Of a stretch of DNA of 55,819 bases, positions 1-7,737 are shown one piece after another; position 1 is the first letter of the stretch; every line of letters begins with the position of its first letter. The stretch is from Devosia sp. 66-22. Its GTDB lineage: Bacteria; Pseudomonadota; Alphaproteobacteria; Rhizobiales; Devosiaceae. Under the pieces are notes generated by a model. It was not told where the DNA came from, did no database searches, and was given only the letters and a program-made list of their open reading frames with translations. Where the stretch lies: NCBI GenBank assembly GCA_001899065.1, contig MKUZ01000021.1, forward strand, positions 15,815-71,633, given 5' to 3'. The translations under genes were made by a program, and so were the position numbers.

Positions 1-41
1 CGCCGCTTTAAGGCTGGCTTAATCGTGTCGGCATTTCGGCC

Positions 42-887
42 TTGCGGAGCAACAAATTAACGCTCGCCGCCGTATCTGGTCGGGCCATGTATGCGCTGCT
101 CGCCCTGCTCAACCTCCTCAGTCCCAAGGAACGGGCTTCGCATCGCGTGGCGCGCGGCGTCCACTATGGCGACGACCGGCGGCAGGTGCTCGATATCTAC
201 GCGCCGCGTTCCGGCTCCGGCCCCTGGCCGGTGATCCATTTCATCTATGGCGGCTCATGGGCCGACGGCGAGCGCCGCTACTACGAATTCGTCGGGCGCG
301 CGCTCGCGGCGGCGGGGTACGTCGTGGTCATCATCGACTATCGCCTCGTGCCCACCATCGAGTATCCGGCCTTCCTCGAGGACTGTGCGCGCGGAGTTGC
401 CTGGGTCGCCGAGCACATCGCGGCACATGGCGGCGATCCCACGCGGATCGCGCTGATGGGGCACTCCGCTGGCGCCTACAATGCCGTGATGCTGATCCTC
501 GCCGGGCGCTACCTCACGCCGGGACTGACGGGCCGGATCCGGGCCTTCGTCGGACTCTCGGGGCCGTACGATTTCTATCCGTTCGACGTGCCCGTCTCGC
601 TGCGCACCTTCGGCGCCGTCCGCGATCCCCGGCAGACCCAGCCGGTCAATCTGGTGCGGTCCGGCCTGCCGCCCATGCTGCTGGTCAGCGGCGATGCCGA
701 CAAGCTGGTCTACCCCCGCAACACCGTCGCGCTGGCCAAGGGGCTTCGGGCGGCGGGCAACAGTGTGGTCGAAATGCACTATGCCGGCCTCGGCCATGCC
801 GGCACGCTGTTGGCGCTTGGCGCGTGGGGCCGCAACCGCGGCCCGGTGCTGAGGGACACGATCGCCTTCCTCAAGGCGCATCTGTGA
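42..887 (+). CDS. alpha/beta hydrolase (esterase/lipase-like)
   Basis: A 281-residue alpha/beta-hydrolase-fold protein that probably hydrolyses a carboxyl ester. The oxyanion-hole motif reads YGGSW instead of the usual HGGSW, and the nucleophile elbow is GHSAGA near residue 145. A late Asp (GDADK) and His (GLGHAG) complete a plausible triad. The N-terminal 25 residues are hydrophobic (MYALLALLNLLS) and may be a membrane anchor. The start is uncertain: TTG at 42 gives full length and ATG at 87 is an alternative, and neither has a strong ribosome-binding site. The Sel1-repeat gene follows 14 bases downstream on the same strand. The substrate cannot be predicted. Confidence 0.8.
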   Translation: MRSNKLTLAAVSGRAMYALLALLNLLSPKERASHRVARGVHYGDDRRQVLDIYAPRSGSGPWPVIHFIYGGSWADGERRYYEFVGRALAAAGYVVVIIDYRLVPTIEYPAFLEDCARGVAWVAEHIAAHGGDPTRIALMGHSAGAYNAVMLILAGRYLTPGLTGRIRAFVGLSGPYDFYPFDVPVSLRTFGAVRDPRQTQPVNLVRSGLPPMLLVSGDADKLVYPRNTVALAKGLRAAGNSVVEMHYAGLGHAGTLLALGAWGRNRGPVLRDTIAFLKAHL

Positions 888-901
888 ACTAGAGTGGCGC
901 C

Positions 902-2104
902 ATGCCATCCGCTTTCCGCATCGCTGCCGCCCTGTGCTTCGTTGCCGGCGTGGCCTCGTCGGCGGCCGCCAGCGAGCTGTTCGACAGCTGCGCCGCGCAG
1001 GCTGCGAGCCGGTGGGAGCCGGGCTATGAGGGCGTCGGCCCGGTCGATATCGGCAGCTTCTATGCCTTCGAGGCCATCGAGGCCTGCAAGGCGGCGCTCG
1101 AGGAGGATCCCTCCAGCCCGCAGCTCATGGCCTGGCTCGGCAATGCCTATGTCGCGGACGGCCAGCCCAAGCCTGCGGTGCCGCTGCTCGAGCCGGCGGC
1201 CGCCGCCGGCAATGTCGTGGCGCTGAGGGCACTGGGCGACCTGCTCATCCTGGGCAAGGGGATCGGGCAGGACAAACCGCGCGGGGTCGAGCTGTTGCAG
1301 CAGGCCGCCGCGCAGGACTTCGTGCCGGCGCTGCTGTCGCTGGGTTACTCCTTCGAGTTCGGCGATGGCGTCCCCGTCGATGCCACGCGGGCGATGGAGT
1401 TCTACACCCGCGCCGGCGACGCGGGGCTCGTGCGGGCCCAGCTCATTCTTGCCGATCACTACCAGCGCGGCCTCGGCACGCCGGCCGACGATTTCGCGGC
1501 GTTCGGCTGGCTGTCGCGCGCGGCCGAGTCGGGCGACCCGGAAGCCAACTATCTCCTGGGAGTGGCCTATCTCGAAGGCCGTGGCACCAATTCGGACGTC
1601 GACGCCGCGGTGCGGGCGTTCCAGGTGTCCTCCGACGGCTACAGTCCGCGCGGCAGCACGGCGCTGGGTTACATGACCGAGCTCGGGCTTGGCGGCCTCC
1701 AGGCTGATCCCGACGCCGCGCAGGGCCTCTATTATTCGGGCGAGGGGGCCCGCGTTCCCGCCGCCCTGCACAATCTCGCGCGCCTCGGCGAGGCGGACGA
1801 TCCGGCGCAGGCCCGCGAGCGCTATGAGCGCGCCGCCAGGGCCGGGCAGCTCAGTGCTGCCGTCAATCTGGGGCTGATGATGCTCACTGGCGCCGGCGGC
1901 CCGCAGGACGTGGCCGGTGCATTCCATTGGACCCGCAAGGCGGCCGATGGCGGCAACGCCGCCGGCCTCAACAATCTGGGCCGCCTGTACGAGCTCGGCC
2001 TCGGCGTTGCCGCCGATCCGGCCGAAGCCCGTCGCCTCTACGGCGCGGCCGCCGCGCTCGCCTACACGCTGGCGGTCGATAACCTCGACCGTCTCGGCAA
2101 CTGA
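902..2104 (+). CDS. secreted Sel1-repeat (TPR-like) protein
   Basis: A 400-residue protein with an N-terminal signal peptide (hydrophobic stretch to about residue 22, cleavage near ASA/AAS). It is followed by an array of Sel1-like repeats recognisable by the LG-x(n)-G-x-G and A-x-x-W/Y-x-x-x-A-A pattern, for example around residues 130-165, 170-200, 200-240 and 310-390. Such alpha/alpha solenoids are protein-interaction scaffolds, often at the envelope. It probably acts in the periplasm, with partner unknown. It lies tail-to-tail with the DUF599 gene, with only one base between the stops. Confidence 0.85.
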   Translation: MPSAFRIAAALCFVAGVASSAAASELFDSCAAQAASRWEPGYEGVGPVDIGSFYAFEAIEACKAALEEDPSSPQLMAWLGNAYVADGQPKPAVPLLEPAAAAGNVVALRALGDLLILGKGIGQDKPRGVELLQQAAAQDFVPALLSLGYSFEFGDGVPVDATRAMEFYTRAGDAGLVRAQLILADHYQRGLGTPADDFAAFGWLSRAAESGDPEANYLLGVAYLEGRGTNSDVDAAVRAFQVSSDGYSPRGSTALGYMTELGLGGLQADPDAAQGLYYSGEGARVPAALHNLARLGEADDPAQARERYERAARAGQLSAAVNLGLMMLTGAGGPQDVAGAFHWTRKAADGGNAAGLNNLGRLYELGLGVAADPAEARRLYGAAAALAYTLAVDNLDRLGN

Positions 2105-2105
2105 A

Positions 2106-2831
2106 TCAAAGCCCTCCGCCGCGCTTCTCGCTCACCGCCGGCTTCACCCCTACCTGCTGCTCGCGCCGGCTCGCGATCACCGCCACCGAGGCCGCGAGGC
2201 GATGGGCGGAGCTGAAGAATTCGCGATGCACGATGAAGGCGGTGGTCAGCACCGTCACCCCGATCGCCATCCAGGGCGACACGAACCAGGTCACCGCCGG
2301 CACTGCGAAGTAATAGGCGCGGATGCCGTTGTTGAAGTTCTTGGCTGCGAGCGCATTGAGCATGGTGATCGCTTCGATCTCGTCCTCGCTGGCCGGCTCG
2401 GCATGCGAGATCGAGCCGATCATGATGCAGAAATGATTGAACTGGCGCAGCGACAGCGTGAAGGCAAAGAAGCTCGACACGAAGATGGCGATCAGCACCA
2501 GCAGGTGGATCTGCATCGCCGCCGTATCCACGTCGTGGCCGAGGCCGAGCGAGTTGAGCGTCTCGAGCAGCTGCGGCACCGCGCCGAACGCCGCGAAGAT
2601 CGCGAGGATGATCAGCACCGAGGTCGAGGCGAGCAACGATACGGACTGCATCAGATTGCCCGACAGGATCGCATCGAGCGGCGATTCCCGCCGCGTCGCA
2701 TTGGCCACCCAGCGCCGCCGCTGCATGGTCATGATCGAGGACAGCGACGGCTGCCGGCGTTCCACGAACGGCACGCAGTAGTTGTAGAGCAGCCAGCACG
2801 CGATGGGAAAAAGCGATGCGAAAAGCGTCAT
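2106..2831 (-). CDS. DUF599 family inner-membrane protein
   Basis: A protein of about 241 residues with four or more hydrophobic segments: an N-terminal one, one at LLASTSVLIILAIFAAF, one at LLVLIAIFVSSFFAFTL and one near the C terminus. The conserved core NHFCIMIG followed by NNGIRAYYFAVPA is typical of DUF599 (PF04654), a proteobacterial membrane family of unknown role. I chose ATG at 2831 because an AAGGGGGCGGG ribosome-binding site precedes it. ATG at 2852 would add seven residues but lacks such a site. Confidence 0.82.
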   Translation of the reverse strand: MTLFASLFPIACWLLYNYCVPFVERRQPSLSSIMTMQRRRWVANATRRESPLDAILSGNLMQSVSLLASTSVLIILAIFAAFGAVPQLLETLNSLGLGHDVDTAAMQIHLLVLIAIFVSSFFAFTLSLRQFNHFCIMIGSISHAEPASEDEIEAITMLNALAAKNFNNGIRAYYFAVPAVTWFVSPWMAIGVTVLTTAFIVHREFFSSAHRLAASVAVIASRREQQVGVKPAVSEKRGGGL

Positions 2832-2907
2832 CCCGCCCCCTTGTTCATACATTTTCTATCGCATCGCCAAGGCTTTACAACGGTGTCAAGAAACCGTCTT
2901 TTTCGCC

Positions 2908-2936
2908 TTGCCCCGCCCGGCGCGAGCCACTATATA
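2908..2936 (+). promoter_or_regulatory. sigma70-type promoter of tRNA-fMet
   Basis: A -35 element TTGCCC (2908-2913), a 17-base spacer and a -10 element TATATA (2931-2936) lie about 54 bases before the mature tRNA end. The AT-rich -10 stands out in a GC-rich background. Assignment is by consensus and position only. Confidence 0.65.
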
Positions 2937-2989
2937 CGCCCTGCGCCGCGGGTCATGACCGCATCATAGCGCGCGACGCACGACATTGG

Positions 2990-3066
<77 letters not shown>

Positions 3067-3087
3067 ATGGCGTTCTTCTGGCCCTCT

Positions 3088-3118
3088 CCGTGAGTGGCCC
3101 ACAACGCGGCCCTCACGG
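3088..3118. other. long hairpin next to attL
   Basis: CCGTGAG (3088-3094) pairs with CTCACGG (3112-3118), and inner GGCC/GGCC arms extend the stem past one bulged T. There is no T-run, so it is a poor intrinsic terminator. Its position 19 bases inside attL is also compatible with a recombinase or accessory-factor binding site. Confidence 0.4.
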
Positions 3119-3282
3119 CCCATTTGATCCCCACATCTCCGGCACTTGAGCATCCCACGCTGCATCGCTTCTGGGAGCCGTATCTGTCCGTCCGTGTACG
3201 CGCCTGTCCGCCCCAGCAGGAGGGGTCAAAGGAGGGGTTGGCCGAGTGGACTAACGCCCCGGAGTAAGGGACTAGACTCGGC

Positions 3283-4453
3283 GTGAAGCTGAAGTCGTCC
3301 CCACAAGTCGCTGCCATCAAGGAGCCCGGCAACTGCCCCGTCGAGGGAGTCGCTGGGCTGTTCCTGCAAGTGCGTCCCGGCCGCGACGACAGCGTCCGCA
3401 AGTCGTGGGTGCTGCGCTATCGGCACGGTGGGCGCCGCCGCTATCTGGGCCTCGGCCCGTACCCCACCATCTCCCTGCAGGAGGCCCAACGGCGGGCGAG
3501 CAGGGCGCGGGTGGGGCTGGTGGACGGCGTGGACCCCATAGCCGCGCGTCGGCCTGCTGTGGGCGCCCTGACGTTCGAGCAGGCCAGCGACCGCTTCATC
3601 TCTTCACACAAGCGCGGGGGGGCGGTGCAGCACGGTCGCTTGGAAGTCATCGCTGCGCATCCACGCGTATCCCGTGCTGGGCAAGATGGATGTGAAGGCG
3701 GTGAGCCTCGGCGACGTGGTCAGGGTCTTGGAGCCGCTCTGGTCCGCCAAGCCCACCACGGCGGGCAAGTTGCGGGGGCGCATCGAGGCGGTGCTGGATT
3801 GGTGCCGCGTCGAAGGCTACCGGCCCGAGGGTCCGAACCCGGCCGCTTGGAAGGGCAATCTCGAACACCGGCTCCCACCGCTCGCCCGCGTGCAGGACGT
3901 CGAACACCATGTCGCCGTTCCGTGGCGCGATGCCCCGAAGGTCTACCGCGCCCTGACCGCCGACCGTTCATCCCACCGCATGCTCCGATTCATCATGCTG
4001 ACGGCTGCCCGCTACGGCGAGGTGGCGCAGATGAAGTGGGAGGACATCGACCTGAAGGCGGCCGTCTGGACCGTCCCGGCCGAGGTGCTGAAGAGCCGCC
4101 GCGAGCATCGCGTGCCGCTGTGCGACGAGGCGCTGGCCATCCTGAAGGCGCAGGCGGGCGACCGGCCGATGCGCGGGCTGGTGTTCCGGGGCACGGTGCC
4201 CAAGAAGCCAGTGAGCGACCAGACGCTGCGGAAGCTGCTGCGCGAAGTTAGTGGCATTGAGGACGCCGACGTCCACGGGCTGCGGTCGACCTTCCGCGAT
4301 TGGTGCGCCGACACGAAGCGCAGCCGCGAGGCGGCCGAGTTGAGCCTTGCCCACGTCATCGCGGGCGGCGCGGAGGCCGCGTACTGGCGGTCGGACCTGC
4401 TAGGCGAGCGGCGCGAGCTACTTAGCGAGTGGACGGCCTTCTTGGCGGCCTAG
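3283..4453 (+). pseudogene. P4-type tyrosine recombinase, frameshifted
   Basis: This would catalyse site-specific integration and excision at the tRNA-fMet 3' end. The first frame (GTG at 3283) encodes the N-terminal arm-binding domain (DUF4102-like; YRHGGRRRYLGLGPYPTISL and the AQRRA helix) up to about SSHK at 3612. From about 3614 the reading continues one frame over as AWKSSLRIHAYPVLG and the catalytic domain. Catalytic residues are all present: Arg in ARYGEV, Lys in LKSRREHRVPL, His/Arg in HGLRSTFRDW, His in LAHVI and Tyr in EAAYWRSD. One extra base near 3611-3616 explains the break. It may be a real mutation, a sequencing error or, less likely, programmed frameshifting. Confidence 0.85.
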
Positions 4454-4579
4454 CCGCGCGTGGTCCACCGCGACGAGACCACGCTATCAAGGTCATTACC
4501 AGAACGCCGAGCAATCGTGGCGAAGATGCGTGGGTACTGCCCGTCATGGATGCCGAAGAAGAACAGGGCGGACCGCACC

Positions 4580-5020
4580 TCACGCCATGTGATGGTCAGT
4601 GGAACCGTATCGGTCGTACCGCGACCAAATTCGAACATGCTCGCAGCTCGCGCGTGAATGAGCGCGCAAGGCGACACTACCCATCTTCTCCAATGCCAGC
4701 ATCGTGTTGGCGCGGTTCGGCAACACGGCACCGGTGCTGGAGCGCTCGAAGCCGTCCTTCCTATCAGGCTGTTTGCGCTCGACGGCCCTGATGATGGCAT
4801 CGACGCGCTTAGCCAGCTCCGGCAGCAGCTTGACCTTCTTGCGCGTCCACCCCGACCACAGCTTCGCCCACAGAGCGGGCTTGTAGTGCTTGAGCTTGGC
4901 GATGTCGGTGACGCGCTCGAATAGGAGGTCGGTGCCGTCCACATCGTCAACGGCAATGGCGGCGAGCGCCTCGTATGTCTCCTGCACGCTCATCGCAGCC
5001 GTCTTGTCAGGCTCGGTCAT
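4580..5020 (-). CDS. element protein of unknown function, possibly frameshifted
   Basis: A 146-residue reading frame starting MTEPDKTAAM, overlapping the end of the upstream gene by 14 bases, which suggests translational coupling. Residues 10-110 look like a real, mostly helical, charged protein (KLKHYKPALWAKLWSGW, then RANTMLALEKMG). After that the frame turns Arg/Ser/His-rich. A neighbouring frame continues to 4450 with a more protein-like sequence (TITWREVRSALFFFG, then YPRIFATIARRSGN). One gene broken by a frameshift near 4660-4690 is likely. In that case its full extent would be 4450-5020, ending tail-to-tail on the integrase stop. No family recognised. Confidence 0.5.
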   Translation of the reverse strand: MTEPDKTAAMSVQETYEALAAIAVDDVDGTDLLFERVTDIAKLKHYKPALWAKLWSGWTRKKVKLLPELAKRVDAIIRAVERKQPDRKDGFERSSTGAVLPNRANTMLALEKMGSVALRAHSRASCEHVRIWSRYDRYGSTDHHMA

Positions 5021-5306
5021 TGGTGAGCCAGTTCGCGGGAGAGAAGTGAAACACCATCGCTGCCGCATCGAGCGCGTCAGCCGCTGACAGGCGGCCATGA
5101 GTATCGGACCGACCGATAACCACAGCTAACTCGCGGATGTCGAGAAGCTCCGCTTCGTCACGATTTACGTCGAAGGCGAATAGCCCGAGGTCATCGACGC
5201 CGATGATAGTGTAGCGCCACGCCGCGATGAACACGCGAGCGTTGTGCTGTGGCGAGCGCGACCGGTACTCCGCAGTGGTCGGCGGTGGCAAAGTGGAAGT
5301 GGTCAT
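5007..5306 (-). CDS. small element protein, unknown function
   Basis: A 99-residue protein starting MTTSTLPPPTTAEYRSRS, with a balanced composition and an acidic middle (GLFAFDVNRDEAELLDIRELAVVIGR). The start is supported by an AGAGG ribosome-binding site 7 bases upstream. That site sits in the 3' arm of an 8-bp hairpin (5312-5344), so translation may be controlled. The next gene overlaps its end by 14 bases. I recognise no domain. Confidence 0.6.
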   Translation of the reverse strand: MTTSTLPPPTTAEYRSRSPQHNARVFIAAWRYTIIGVDDLGLFAFDVNRDEAELLDIRELAVVIGRSDTHGRLSAADALDAAAMVFHFSPANWLTNDRA

Positions 5307-5311
5307 TAGAA

Positions 5312-5344
5312 CCTCTCGATGTCGGTGGCCCCCGCGTCGAGAGG
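5312..5344 (-). promoter_or_regulatory. hairpin sequestering a ribosome-binding site
   Basis: On the minus strand CCTCTCGA (5344-5337) pairs perfectly with TCGAGAGG (5319-5312) across a 17-base loop. The 3' arm contains the AGAGG ribosome-binding site of the gene starting at 5306. If formed in the mRNA, the stem would mask initiation. Seen in sequence; the regulatory role is inferred. Confidence 0.5.
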
Positions 5345-5673
5345 AATCGCACGGGAGCCACCTATGCCCAGCCCGCTCCAGACGAGCCGGGAGTTGCTAC
5401 GGGCTCTGGAGGCCCTCAAACAATGAGCCCGCAGTCGGTGAGGACTGCGGGCTCAGGGGAGCGGTCGCACGACAGTTGGAACCGCCAACTTGCCGTCTCT
5501 CCGCTCCGGGCGGGGTGGGGTCGCTGCCCTACCGCCTCACTACGACTAGTCCTTAGTGCGGCGTCTATCCATTGATGTGGAACGACGCTCTTCCAAGCGC
5601 ATCGCATCTGCGGCGGCGCGGAACAGCATCGCCCATGCCTCCGCGCGACTGAGGATGATGGGTGCTCGGCGAG
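5345..5673. other. non-coding stretch within the element
   Basis: About 330 bases without a convincing gene. It holds the strong hairpin at 5425-5454 and, to its right, the tail of the leftward transcription unit from 5674-8619. Short open frames here are rich in Arg, Ser and Pro and lack ribosome-binding sites, so I treat them as shadows. Confidence 0.5.
5425..5454 (-). terminator. 12-bp perfect hairpin, probable terminator
   Basis: GAGCCCGCAGTC (5425-5436) and GACTGCGGGCTC (5443-5454) form a perfect 12-bp stem with a 6-base loop. Read leftward the stem is followed by ATTGTTTGA, a T-rich tract, so it best serves the leftward genes 5674-8619. An alternative is an attenuator controlling the genes at 4580-5306 that lie downstream. 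Confidence 0.6.
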
Positions 5674-5895
5674 TCATGTGGCGTAGGCCCTGCTGCGGTA
5701 GAGGCCGGGACGGCCGCCCACGGGCACAAGCTCGTTGCTACGAGCGAGGCTGCGAAGCGCTTCCGCGCGGTCATGCGGGTGAACCGGCTCCCAGAGGGCA
5801 CCACGAAGGTCGGCATCATCGATGATGCGGTGCATGCGGGCCAACTTGCGCGCGACGCCAATGCTGACGGCTACGCCGTTGCGAATGGATGCCAT
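5674..5895 (-). CDS. small basic element protein, unknown function
   Basis: A 73-residue protein starting MASIRNGVAVSIGVARKLA, rich in Arg and Ala, with a possible helix-turn-helix-sized helical core (RMHRIIDDADLRGALW, then DRAEALRSLARSNELV). The ATG at 5895 has an AGGAG ribosome-binding site five bases upstream. That makes it a better start than the longer upstream frame, whose sequence overlaps the previous gene. It could be a small DNA-binding or regulatory protein, but no family is recognised. Confidence 0.6.
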   Translation of the reverse strand: MASIRNGVAVSIGVARKLARMHRIIDDADLRGALWEPVHPHDRAEALRSLARSNELVPVGGRPGLYRSRAYAT

Positions 5896-5956
5896 TGATG
5901 TCTCCTGTGCTTGTAGCGCGGCGCACGCGCTCCCTTCTCGCGCGCGCCGTGCAGGG

Positions 5957-6166
5957 TTAGCGGATGCCTTTGAAAGGCGCCCGCGAGTTGTGGGCCTTCC
6001 AGATGGCGTCCGTATCCAGCGCCTTCGGGGCGAGGTCCGGCTCGGCGATGGGTGAGCCGCCGAGCAGCGCGTCCATCTCTTCAACGACTTCCGAGATGGG
6101 CCGGGCGGCGGAACCTTCGAGGCCGAAGGCGACGCCCTCGCGGCCTCCGTTAGGTGGTTTCTTCAT
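5957..6166 (-). CDS. small acidic element protein, unknown function
   Basis: A 69-residue protein (MKKPPNGGREGVAFGLEG at the N terminus) with an acidic helix EVVEEMDALLGG. A GAGGAAG ribosome-binding site lies 7-8 bases before the ATG. It is in the leftward series 8619 to 5674, with moderate gaps. The function is unknown, but composition and ribosome-binding site support a real gene. Confidence 0.6.
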   Translation of the reverse strand: MKKPPNGGREGVAFGLEGSAARPISEVVEEMDALLGGSPIAEPDLAPKALDTDAIWKAHNSRAPFKGIR

Positions 6167-6373
6167 GCAATCACTTCCTCACTGTCCGCACGGAAGGGAG
6201 ATGGCCGAGGACAGGGCGGACATCCGTCCCCGGCCGCACCGACGCCAGCGGAGCATCGGTGATTAGCGCCCGGCGCCGCCGCCGTCCGCGAAGATGGCGC
6301 CGGGCTGGTGGTCCCTAAGAGGGGCCACCTGCGCCGGGGAGAAGCCGACATGAAACTTCCCGGCGCTGTTGGA

Positions 6374-7369
6374 TTACTCGATGCCGAGCAGGGCCTCGGC
6401 ACTGAGCCCCGGAGGCGGCGCGATGACCTGACCGCCCTTCGAGAAGGCAATCAGGACGGCTTCGGCGATGAGGCGCTCAGCCGCCAGGATTTCGGCGGCG
6501 AGCCGCTCGAGGCGGTCCTGCTTGGCGAGGGGGTCGAGGGCGAGCGACACGGTCGCGTAGCGCTCATCGACTGCCCGGAGGACGGCCGTCTCCACCGCGT
6601 CGGGGAAGATGGCGTGCAGGAGAGCGAGAGCGTCCGGCGCCGTGGGAATCGTGTCGCCACTCGGCTCGGCCGCGACGGTCATAACCGGGACGACGATTTC
6701 CGGCTTACGCGAGTTCAGACTGATGCGGAGCTTCGAGTCGCTGGTCAGCCCGGCGAGCAGTTGAGCCGCGATGTCCTCCTTGGGGAGCGGGGCCCGACGC
6801 ACATTCTCTACTTCTGCTTTCAGGTCGGCGAGGACCGCCAATTGCTTCGCCACTACATCGGCGGCGTCGCCGACACCTACCAACCGGACCTTGCCGTCCT
6901 TCGCGCGAGCCGGGAACTTGAACAGCCGGGGCTCGGTGTCCGGTGCCAGCGTGTTGGCCTTCACGGTCGCGGTGTTGACCGCATCACGGGCGGCGGCCTG
7001 CGCCCTGTTCGTGGCGTGCGACCGCTGCTGGGCGGCATCGAGCGCCACACGCGCGTTGGCGATGTTGGCTTCAAGGTCCTTCCTGCGCTGCGGCGACAGG
7101 GCGCTTCCGGCGTCCTCCGCGTCCTTCGCGGCCCAGGCAAGCGCCGCCTTGGCGTTGTCGTACCGTTCGCGGGCGGTGGTACCGGCGCCGAGGGCGCCCT
7201 CGTGAGCGGCAAAGGTCTCGTCGGCGATGGCCTCAAGGACCTGCAGGCGGTCGGCGATATCGGGGTTGGCGCGGAGCCACTGACCGAGCTTACCGCTGCC
7301 CCGCTGCCGCGCGGCGGCGGGGCCCATACTCCCGTTGACGGCAGGGATGGAGTCGGGAACCTGGAACAT
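6374..7369 (-). CDS. helical coiled-coil protein of unknown function
   Basis: A 331-residue protein starting MFQVPDSIPAVNG. Residues 30-150 are strongly helical and Ala/Glu/Arg-rich, with heptad-like spacing (RERYDNAKAALAWAAKDAED, then LEANIANARVALDAAQQR). A second helical region near residues 175-215 precedes a hydrophobic C-terminal part. I prefer ATG at 7369, 14 bases after the AlpA-type gene, over an in-frame upstream start that would overlap that gene. It has no transmembrane segment. It may be structural or a partner of the ParB-like protein, which is inference. Confidence 0.65.
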   Translation of the reverse strand: MFQVPDSIPAVNGSMGPAAARQRGSGKLGQWLRANPDIADRLQVLEAIADETFAAHEGALGAGTTARERYDNAKAALAWAAKDAEDAGSALSPQRRKDLEANIANARVALDAAQQRSHATNRAQAAARDAVNTATVKANTLAPDTEPRLFKFPARAKDGKVRLVGVGDAADVVAKQLAVLADLKAEVENVRRAPLPKEDIAAQLLAGLTSDSKLRISLNSRKPEIVVPVMTVAAEPSGDTIPTAPDALALLHAIFPDAVETAVLRAVDERYATVSLALDPLAKQDRLERLAAEILAAERLIAEAVLIAFSKGGQVIAPPPGLSAEALLGIE

Positions 7370-7383
7370 GATTATACCTCTGG

Positions 7384-7572
7384 TTAGCCGCGCTCGGCGG
7401 CGATGCGTGAATCGATGAAGCCCTGGACGTCGGTGTCGGGCCACGCGAGCACCCCACCCGAAACCTTAATCGGCTTGGGGAACTCTCCGGACTCGACCAT
7501 GCTGACGAGCTTGGTACGGCCCACCCCGAGGCGGCGCTGGACCTCCTCGCGGCGTAGAAACGACGTGGCCAT
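7384..7572 (-). CDS. AlpA-family DNA-binding regulator/excisionase
   Basis: A 62-residue winged-helix protein. FLRREEVQRRLGVGRTKLVSM is the helix-turn-helix, GEFPKPIKVSGGVLAWPDTDV is the wing, and DVQGFIDSRIAAERG is the last helix, all matching the AlpA/MerR-like excisionase family. In P4-type elements AlpA activates or directs the integrase for excision. A strong AAAGGAGG ribosome-binding site precedes the ATG. Here it is co-oriented with the coiled-coil gene and opposite to the integrase. Confidence 0.88.
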   Translation of the reverse strand: MATSFLRREEVQRRLGVGRTKLVSMVESGEFPKPIKVSGGVLAWPDTDVQGFIDSRIAAERG

Positions 7573-7737
7573 GAGCGGCCTCCTTTAGTTGGGCGCGGTG
7601 CCGTTCGGCGCCGCGTCGAGTGAGGCCGGTGTACCTTGGGTGAGGGGGCGATGTGCAAGTCGACGGCTGTGCACCCGGCGCAACACATCGGCTTTACGAT
7701 TAGGTCAGCGCTCTAGAGGGGCCGCCTTGGGCCTAGA

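Noticed and set aside
255-908. Long open frames opposite the first hydrolase gene and many others
   Set aside because: They are antisense or offset shadows in GC-rich DNA, rich in Arg, His, Pro and Gly, without ribosome-binding sites or family motifs.
779-1927. A 382-residue frame antisense to the Sel1-repeat gene
   Set aside because: The sense strand has a signal peptide and clear repeats; the antisense frame has shadow composition.
3225-3250. Stretch GGTTGGCCGAGTGG resembling a tRNA-Leu/Ser D-arm start
   Set aside because: No matching acceptor, anticodon and T stems follow, so it is not a tRNA.
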